Origin: Nereocystis luetkeana
Taxonomy: Eukaryota; Sar; Phaeophyceae; Laminariales; Laminariaceae
DNA length: 64,000 bases
Reading direction: 5' to 3'
NCBI GenBank assembly: GCA_031213475.1
Contig: JARUPZ010000016.1
Coordinates: forward strand, 8,882,270-8,946,269
In this document: positions 59,201-64,000 of the stretch, piece by piece
Layout: every line of letters begins with the position of its first letter
Numbering within the stretch: the first letter of the stretch is position 1
Translations under genes and position numbers: made by a program
The notes under the pieces: model-generated
Seen by the model: only the letters and a program-made list of their open reading frames with translations
Database searches by the model: none
What the model was told of the DNA's origin: nothing

Positions 59201-62200
59201 TTCGTGAGTGGGTGTGGAATGGATGTGTTTTTTTTACAGTAGTTGGCCCCGCTTGATCCTTTTAGAACCACAGTCCCGTTATGAGGACAATCTACTTGGA
59301 TTTTGACTGGTTTTCCCCCCAAAAGGGACTGCGGTCCTAAACGGGTCAAGGGGATAGGCAGAGGAACTCGTCACACATGCGTATATATCCAGTTTGAGGA
59401 GGGAGGGGCGCTGATCGTCGCGCCACATACACAACAGTACCAGTACCCGTGGGAAACTATTGCAATCTTGTTGCTAAGACAACGAATGCAAAATGCCGAC
59501 GCATCTCGTCGTATTTCATGCGAGACAAACGTCAAAACAACACAAACCCGACAAACACAACGCCGAGATTTGATGCACAACTACAGCGTACATCGTGCAT
59601 CTCCCAGCCCAACGGTAGCCACACTCGCACCCCATACTTCCATGGTAACCACATTTGCAGCCCTCACCCCCTTGCTAGCCACAGACAGTTGTACTCCTCA
59701 CCCTTATGGTAACCACATTTGCATCTCACAATTCCATGGTATAACCATGTCTGCACCCCTCACCTCCATTATCACCACATTTGTATTACCCACGTCCATG
59801 GTGGTTTTTTCGAGCCCTCTTACCAACCACACTGGAACAAACCAATCTGAACCGAATTCTCCCGAACAGAACAGAACCGAACTCTGGTAACCACAGTTGC
59901 ACCCCTCACCTCCATGGTAACCACGCCTTTCCTAGCAGCCCCGCCGCCCCCCGCGACCCCACCGTTCGCAACGGAACTGGCGTTGAATTCGCCCTCCTTG
60001 AGCAGCTGCGAGGAGCGCCGGTCCTCCGCCGCACGGCTTGCCGCCTCCGCCTTCTCCCCCATCGAGCCCACAAAGCCCATCAGACGAGCGTGGCGCTCAT
60101 CATCGTCGTCACCCTCATCTTCATCGTAATCCCCGCTGGAGGCGTCTGATTCCGCCTGCGAGTCTTCCTGGTCCATCGCGTCATCGCTTTCGACCCCGCT
60201 TTCTCCGCCCCCTATCTGCTCGTCCGAATCGTCATCGCTCGCCTCGGAGGCGGGGGCCGTGCTACCTCCCTGTTTCCTCGCGCCGGATCCCGCGCTCGCT
60301 CCACCTGTTACTCTTGCTGCTCCCTTACTCTTACCCTTGATCGTGTTGACGGGGTGCCCCTGCAAAGCTGCTTCTTCGGCCGCCTCGTTAGCGTTGAGCA
60401 TGTCCATGAGAGACGTGCCCCCCTCGTGCTCGTCGTCGTCATCATCATCAACTTCGTCGTCTTCTGCGTCGTCATCCCCGCCTCCCTCCCGGCTACTACC
60501 GCCTCCTGCGTGTCCCAAGCGGAGCGGCGGGTGGTGGTAACGGGATGACATTTGAAACGCCAGTAAGGTGAGAGGACGAATTTGAAATGTTCGTTTTGAC
60601 GGTTTCGAATACGTAACATCAGAAAACGCAAACCAGTGCCAGGGAGACGCGAAGAGCAAAAAAAAGGTCATATCGCATGTACGAGCAGCAAGAAACCTTG
60701 ACATTCTGAGAACTTCTGTGATTTTCACACAGCGAAACCTGCGTGGTGGCGCTGTACTGCTGGATGAGAAAGAGGGGTTTCAATACAGTTGGCATGCTTG
60801 GGCGGTCACACCCCATGATTTCCCAAGCACCATTGGATGTGCCCAAGCACCCCATTCGGGTCCTGAACCCACGGAAATCTCGCCACGCCGACCGAACAGC
60901 CCCCCGCCAACGGCCGGCAATGGGACATGGAAAGTTTTGAAAATCTACACGTCGTAAGCACGGCCACCCCCATTACGCCCCAAACACTTCCTAGCCAAAT
61001 CACGTCACAACGCAACGTTAGGCCAGAGGCATCGCCCTAATGTGTACCTCGTTTTTCACTTCTCTGCTCCAGGATCGTGCCCATTATCTCTCCATACCTG
61101 GACACACGCGAGAACAAAAACGGGGCAGAAGCAAGAGGTACACACGAGCCAAACTCGGGTCGGCATGGTATGATGAACGCTGCAGGAAGGACGTTCGTAC
61201 GGCAGCACGTGTATGGTTTACTCGCAGCGTTGTGCGATACCGTACGTACATAGTGCGGTGAACATCAACAGCAGCTACCCGTGGTGCGCTCTGATCTCCT
61301 ACCACTCTGGTCGGAAAAACAATGTCCGCTTGATGTCCACAACAGTGTCCAAACGGTTCTTATGTACCCGGCCAATGTGGTACTAAAAAAACACGAAGGC
61401 GTATCGAATGTGATAGCAACACAAGCGCCTCCTCTTATGGACGTGCGGAAGCCATCCGATACTGTCACTGGCACCTGCCTGGCATCGATACCCCCCCTCT
61501 CCGTGGTAGGTTTGTGTCAAAGGGTGAATCCCATCCCATCGCCTACACTGCAGTATTACGGGGGACCACAGTAAATAGGACCAAATGTTGGTAGCAAAAA
61601 ATAGATTAATATATAGGTGTTTGTGTGTACCGTAGGTCCTATTTACTTTGGTCCCCCGTAATACCAGGTAGTAATCAGAACAAAAAACGGTCAATAATAG
61701 GAAAAATAGATATGGTTGATTTTGGGGTCCTTCGTGGGTTTTGATTACTATTGCCCCTCGAAATAGACTACGTGTTGTACTGATCTACTGATTGCACAGC
61801 GCTGTTGACTATTTAGTACTATTAATAGTTGCTTGATACCGGGAGCGCGCCTCGTGCAAGACTGGGGAGACGCAAGACGGCTTTCACGGCAACGTCGCTT
61901 ACTGACAGGTGCTGCACAGTCAAGATGCGATTAGTAGGAGACCCGTCGTTCGGTGGGCGCCAAGGCCCATAATGGCCTAACAAGATAGTTTTAATGTAGA
62001 GAGCGGTCAGGAGCGGTCAGTCAGGGGTCAAACCGCAGTCTGCTATACCAGGCATGTTGATATAACATATTGGCTGTACAGGCAGGCTACGGTACGTGCG
62101 AACTTTGGAGTTTTGGAGAACGGAAAAACTTGCGCTTGGCAGTATACAAAAAGAGAAGGGTAGAAAAGGTATGATATTGAGTACGTACCTGGTACCAGGT

Positions 62201-63780
62201 AAAAGAGTGCTGGAAAGTACTTGTCCTAATAGTGCACAGCACAGCACGGCACCGCACCGCACTAGGGGGGTATATACGGTAGGAGGCTGGATTCGACGAC
62301 GAGGGAGGAGGGAGACTGAGCGTCGACGTGCGGGGAAGAGACGGATTAACCTCCCCCTGCGCGAGAATTTTTATTTTCCAGATCAGAACCGCGAGTGCGA
62401 GGAGCATTTTGTTTTTCAGGATGACGGAGAAAGGGAAACGACTGGAAGGGAATGGCAACGAGTGCACGCGCAAAGGAGCGGGTGGATTGGGCCAAGGCGA
62501 TGATGCGGCCATGAAGAGCGGCAGGAAGACGGTGCATGGAGACCCATGATCTGCGCGCACACTATCATCACGAGAGAAGCAGTCATAGTTTGTTTTTTCC
62601 TGGTATTGTTTTTCACGAGGCAGAATAGTATCTACCGGTACTCGTCACTGGTCTTTGTAGTTTAACGAGTTGTATACCCTTCATGGGGAATAACCTACGC
62701 AATTATCAGGGACGTGGTATCATAACTGTGCTGCACCTTTTTGTGTCAGACAGTCCAGGAAGAGATGGCGATCGTTGATATTCGTGTGGTAGTAAGGTTC
62801 GATTGCTCTTTTTTTCACTGCATATCCGCGAGTCTTCACTCTGACAGCACTCCAGATAGCAGGCAGGTGTGTTCCTCTTTCGTTTTCACGACTACCGTGC
62901 GTTTCGTACGGTGCAGGCAGCACTTCAGACAGCATCCGCTGTAGTCAGCAGCCACGAGTTGGCTAGTGTTGGGAACGGGGGTACTCTTCTATGTTATAGT
63001 TGAGAGGATTTAGTTCAGTTTTGCACATTGGTTTTATCTTGTGTGCGCTTTTTCCGTCTCGTGTATTTTGAGGCAGCCGAATTTTCGTTCTTTTTTGTTT
63101 TTCGGATCTTCCTGGGGCTCCAGCACCTTTGTGTGACCACGGACTCCTTCGTCAGAGAGTTAATGTGAGAACAACAACAAAAAAACAAAAAAAATACTGC
63201 AAGAAAAGCGTGTTATATCCCCTACCCCAGCAGCCCGGGCTGCTTCTCTCTCAAGGGGCTATTAATGCAACAATCAGCCGGCACACTTTTATAATACACT
63301 TCTGCTGCTATACAATATGCACACATTTACACGCTACAACCAGGTCTACTTGCTTCTGCTGCATCATGATACATCGGGTGTATACATGGTTCGTTTGATA
63401 CGTAAACCGTACCCGGTCAGCAGATTCTTCAGTGGCTCCAAAACCTACCAGGTACCAGGGTTCGTATAATAGTAAGTAGGAGTATACCCTGGCAGACAAC
63501 AGCAGCAGTAGCGCAGCAGTGCAAGCATAAACCGCTTCGATCTCTCTCTTTCTCTCCCTCAATCTATCTCTCTATCTCCCCCCACCCTCCCCGCTCTCAC
63601 TCTCCCTCCCCCCCCCCCCCTCCCTCTCCCTTTCCCTCTCCCTCTCCCCTCTCCCTCTCCCACCGTGCTTCGTCGGCGCTGTCGAAGGCGGCATCCTCGT
63701 CCACCTCCTCGTCCTCAAAGTCGGAGTCCTCTGGCCCAGGCCCGTCGTCGCTGTCTCCCGCTTCGTCGTCATACTTGTGC
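45495..63780 (-). CDS. UTP14: UTP14, U3 snoRNP / SSU processome protein (12 exons, 5'-partial)
   Basis: UTP14 binds the small-subunit processome and activates the DHR1 helicase to release U3 snoRNA during 18S rRNA maturation in the nucleolus. Exons in transcript order: 63780-63664, 60495-59910, 59067-58949, 56703-56598, 55272-55165, 54581-54471, 53765-53640, 53142-53032, 52200-52018, 50242-48779, 47431-47340, 45819-45495. All introns are GT-AG and every phase agrees, giving 1148 residues plus stop. Family landmarks in order: acidic N-terminus, VKKQVAAFSGK (about 250), PVQANRKAE, RERQAELSKMRALMFYQE, ERMSLRHK, TTKWVKSALRAK, a long low-complexity linker, GDVTGWGSWAG, PKVVLNEKR and VPYPFTSREQYERSL with QPIGGEWN. 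The linker exon of 488 codons makes it longer than human UTP14A (about 770 residues). The start codon lies right of the window. Confidence 0.93.
45856..45945 (-). mobile_element. Short LINE 3' fragment in UTP14 intron
   Basis: G-run, CGTACTCGTTTGCTGCTCGC, CATCTCTTTTGAGACGGAGC, about 40 bases upstream of the UTP14 terminal exon. Confidence 0.7.
45975..46265 (-). mobile_element. Second poly(C) family, long copy
   Basis: G-run, GTCATGCATGGCCGTAGTCG, GCGAAGCGCCGTCAGGTGCT, TAAGAACCGCTTGTGAGGAG and TTCTGGGGTGGCCGCTCCCA. It ends about 46250, matching the end of the copy at 44490. Confidence 0.65.
46998..47106. mobile_element. TTACGGGGG hairpin MITE in UTP14 intron
   Basis: Arms TTACGGGGGGCCATAGTTAA and GTTAACTATGGTCCCCCGTA with TA on both sides. 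Centre ACATATAGGTTTTTATG has no insertion. Confidence 0.85.
47237..47292. repeat. GA/GGGA microsatellite
   Basis: AGAGAGAGAGAG then GGGAGGGAGGGA units in a UTP14 intron, just after the acceptor-distal side of exon 47340-47431. Confidence 0.85.
47340..47431 (-). CDS. UTP14: UTP14 exon, PKVVLNEKR
   Basis: Encodes AKKEETLKRARKDDRLPKVV then LNEKRQKRSAK, matching LPNVIINEKR. The donor is GCGAA/GTGAGA. Without splicing the frame hits TGA at once. Confidence 0.93.
47968..48055. mobile_element. Copy of the TAATCAGAAC hairpin family
   Basis: GTAATTAGAACCAGGTATGG at the left and GTGGGTTCTGATTGTTATG at the right, in a UTP14 intron. Confidence 0.5.
48260..48592 (-). mobile_element. tRNA-derived SINE, reverse copy in UTP14 intron
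   Basis: On the minus strand the head reads GTAGCTTGGTAGG (A box-like) and GGTTCAAGTCTCACC (B box, T stem with one G-T pair), followed by AATAAAGGCACGTACCGG, as in the 34985 copy. Acceptor-stem pairing is absent. Confidence 0.55.
48779..50242 (-). CDS. UTP14: UTP14 large linker exon
   Basis: A 488-codon exon. It starts GAALLKMAFMQKAMNKQRER (the family FMQRAM motif) and continues through Gly/Ala/Ser-rich low-complexity sequence including SNPWLQPN (cf. NPWM in human). It ends ELVRRAFAAPDFDAEFRES and LPGDVTGWGSWAG, the conserved C-terminal LPGWGEWGG motif. Confidence 0.93.
50372..50455. mobile_element. Copy of the TAATCAGAAC hairpin family
   Basis: AGTAAGCAGAACCAAGTAGG at the left and CGTGGGTTCTGACTAC at the right, just upstream of the large UTP14 exon. 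Confidence 0.5.
51045..51480. repeat. 28-bp minisatellite with about 90-bp higher-order unit
   Basis: Monomers like GAATTCCAAATATGCTGGGT AGCAATCG. GGTGGCAAGCAATCACAATT recurs at about 51089, 51179 and 51268, so three monomers form a higher-order unit. In the UTP14 intron between 52018 and 50242. Confidence 0.85.
52018..52200 (-). CDS. UTP14: UTP14 acidic/basic linker exon
   Basis: Encodes MDGVDDNSSSADDTSSDEDN, GKKRKKAALTEADREMLEG and an acidic end. This is the Ser/Asp-rich part after the coiled core. The donor is GTAGGGGGG, leading straight into a G homopolymer. Confidence 0.9.
52240..52805. repeat. Degenerate TTACACCGAGG repeat, two blocks
   Basis: Units such as ACACCGAGGTTACACCG of 12-16 bases at 52240-52425 and 52650-52800, separated by unrelated sequence. 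Confidence 0.7.
53032..53142 (-). CDS. UTP14: UTP14 exon, TTKWVKS
   Basis: Encodes NTTKWVKSALRAKGGAGKDD then RKAISEQLRLGQELRAK, matching NSGKWAKSKAIMAKYDLEARQAMQEQL. Flanked on its 5' side by the GGCAA minisatellite in the intron. Confidence 0.95.
53195..53466. repeat. GGCAA pentamer minisatellite
   Basis: About 54 units of GGCAA/GGCGA, 270 bases, in the UTP14 intron between exons 53765-53640 and 53142-53032. All three forward frames and all three reverse frames are open over much of it, giving false ORFs. Confidence 0.95.
53640..53765 (-). CDS. UTP14: UTP14 exon, ERMSLRHK
   Basis: Encodes VYRKIKKRQRDRNGEAELEA then ARKRAEERMSLRHK, matching KYHKVVKKGK...ERMSLKHQ. Donor AAG/GTACCG. Confidence 0.95.
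54471..54581 (-). CDS. UTP14: UTP14 exon, RERQAEL-MRALMFYQE
   Basis: Encodes AYTVEEVRERQAELSKMRAL then MFYQERKQHHMNKIKSK, one of the best conserved UTP14 blocks (AELQRARALQSYYEAKARREKKIKSK in human). Acceptor TTCAG, donor AAG/GTGTGT. Confidence 0.95.
55165..55272 (-). CDS. UTP14: UTP14 conserved core exon
   Basis: Encodes LEATTDMEKEVEMLLTAGGA and ends EEMEELKSK-like. The acceptor CTAAG at 55273 restores TPM-LE, as in TPLEQEIFNLL of human. A nearby CTAG acceptor would break the frame. Confidence 0.9.
55610..56110 (+). mobile_element. LINE 3' end with poly(C) tail
   Basis: The frame from about 55670 encodes the C-terminal end of a non-LTR reverse transcriptase polyprotein, with a zinc-knuckle-like CPCGKAIESSTHIVGECE. 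It then reads [37 protein letters not shown] and [12 protein letters not shown], stop, and GTAC followed by a C homopolymer. The 5' end is truncated, as is typical of LINE insertions. It sits antisense in a UTP14 intron. This copy identifies the many short minus-oriented fragments described at 3680, 13345, 17882, 23922, 28104, 44126 and 45856. Confidence 0.8.
56598..56703 (-). CDS. UTP14: UTP14 conserved core exon
   Basis: Encodes AEREAAYDSRKSDMGKWVAP then VQANRKAETLDFTPM, the family segment VSKWDPVVLKNRQAEQLVFPL. Acceptor TTACAG, donor ATG/GTGAGC. Confidence 0.95.
56914..57009. mobile_element. TTAA hairpin MITE in UTP14 intron
   Basis: TTAA flanks both ends; arms CCCTTCTCGGACTGCAGTCC and GGGACTGGAGTCCGAACAG. 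Confidence 0.75.
57280..57620. repeat. About 25-bp minisatellite
   Basis: Units GTGACGGGTCAAATACCGTT and GTGTGGGTCGAATACCGTTG alternate for about 13 copies. Confidence 0.85.
58350..58580. repeat. About 140-bp tandem duplication with 7-bp indel
   Basis: GTTGGGGAGCCCGTCATTCC and AATAGTGGTCCGTCCAAAAA occur twice. The first copy carries one extra TACCTGG (58424-58430). Confidence 0.8.
58590..58900. repeat. CCGGCACTAT-type dispersed repeat
   Basis: About ten short ACCGGCACTATTAAACCGG units. The same units (CCGGCACTATAGATAGCGGC, GCCAAGCGACGTCACCGGCA) occur at 1248-1380 near the left end. Confidence 0.75.
58949..59067 (-). CDS. UTP14: UTP14 exon, VKKQ motif
   Basis: Encodes TLMGSLQGSKGFAAVKKQVA and AFSGKTGAPSAPTTRTAEL, matching the LATVKKQLSRVKSKKTVELPL block. 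It begins the conserved UTP14 core. Confidence 0.93.
59253..59349. mobile_element. TTAA-type hairpin MITE in UTP14 intron
   Basis: Arms ATCCTTTTAGAACCACAGTC and GGGACTGCGGTCCTAAACGG, flanked by TTGA and TCAA, which is one substitution from TTAA on each side. Confidence 0.75.
59910..60495 (-). CDS. UTP14: UTP14 acidic exon
   Basis: Encodes a long Asp/Glu run, GGTSLMDMLNANE (cf. LSDML in the family), and a second acidic block ending QLLKEGEFNASSV, equivalent to SEFNVSS of UTP14A. Donor GAG/GTGAGG. The upstream boundary is the GGTAG acceptor that restores phase. A start at ATG 60551 is an alternative if the acidic exon at 63.7 kb is not used. Confidence 0.85.
61554..61663. mobile_element. TTACGGGGG hairpin MITE, followed by CCAGGTA
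   Basis: Arms TTACGGGGGACCACAGTAAA and TTTACTTTGGTCCCCCGTAA. The right flanking TA is immediately followed by CCAGGTA (61662-61670 reads TACCAGGTA), then by another hairpin element. Confidence 0.85.
61668..61752. mobile_element. Second hairpin MITE family, TAATCAGAAC ends
   Basis: Ends GTAGTAATCAGAAC and GGGTTTTGATTACTA, centre TTTTGGGGTCCTTCGTGGG. Related copies at about 47968-48055 and 50372-50455 share GGTGTGTAAAC, GGGGTCCATCGTGGGTTCTG and AGAACC ends. Confidence 0.6.
63664..63780 (-). CDS. UTP14: UTP14 acidic N-terminal exon
   Basis: Encodes HKYDDEAGDSDDGPGPEDSD and FEDEEVDEDAAFDSADEA, the acidic EEID-DEAF-type motif near the N-terminus of UTP14 proteins. Acceptor GCGACAG; donor CACG/GTGGGA leaves two bases. 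These pair correctly with the acceptor at 60495. It enters in phase 2, so at least one more 5' exon lies beyond 64000. Confidence 0.65.
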
Positions 63781-64000
63781 CTGTCGCTCTTTCCTCCTCC
63801 CTCCTATGACACCAACATGCAAACATCGGATGCACCAAACGATTTACGGTAGGAATATTGCTAACAGCAGCAGTACCGGCATACCAGGGATTATTGGCAA
63901 ATACGGAAGTACCCAGACCCACCGTTTTACCAGGTAACCTGCAGCAGTACCCAGTACGTGAAATTCCAATTTTCGAATTTCACATACTCGTAGCAGTACA

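Noticed and set aside
60496..60551. UTP14 start codon at 60551 (MSSRYHH)
   Set aside because: The acidic exon at 63664-63780 has the family's N-terminal motif and joins in phase to 60495. The ATG-proximal residues look like translated intron. Kept only as an alternative.

Overview
This is nuclear DNA from an intron-rich eukaryote. It has two complex genes with GT-AG introns averaging about 1.2 kb. Exons are GC-rich and carry long Gly, Ala, Ser and Gln runs, and introns are full of G/C homopolymers and decayed mobile elements. TTAGGG-type repeats occur in one intron. Together this suggests a stramenopile, most likely a brown alga (Ectocarpus- or kelp-like). The taxon is inferred from style, not from a marker gene.

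Left part, + strand, about 1.8-17.0 kb: EXOSC10/RRP6, the 3'-5' exoribonuclease of the nuclear exosome. I could join eleven exons in phase, from the HPYE motif that precedes the catalytic domain through the DEDD-Y exonuclease, the HRDC domain and a long low-complexity C-terminal tail to a stop at 16994-16996. The true N-terminus lies to the left of the window or was not recognised in the first 1.8 kb.

Right part, - strand, about 63.8-45.5 kb: UTP14, the U3 snoRNP/small-subunit processome factor. Twelve exons join in phase to a stop at 45495. The 5' end lies beyond the right edge. The two genes converge, and both act in nucleolar pre-rRNA processing.

Middle, about 17-45 kb: mostly repeats. 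They include a broken Helitron (Rep/helicase) at about 29.5-33.8 kb, a TIR element, satellites and minisatellites. A few minus-strand segments look like exons of one or more unidentified genes: 41.2-41.5, 40.0-40.2, 39.9, 38.4-38.8, 28.3-28.5, 27.7-27.8 and 23.6-23.7 kb.

Repeat families recur across the window. (1) A LINE 3' end with a poly(C) rather than poly(A) tail. (2) A second family with the same GTAC-poly(C) terminus. (3) A hairpin MITE with TTAA ends. (4) A hairpin MITE with ends TTACGGGGG flanked by TA. (5) A tRNA-derived SINE. (6) Elements ending in an (AAC)n tail. The most unusual signal is the 9-mer palindrome TACCWGGTA. It occurs about 30 times (under 1 expected by chance) and behaves as a 7-bp CCWGGTA insertion at TA dinucleotides when duplicated copies are compared.
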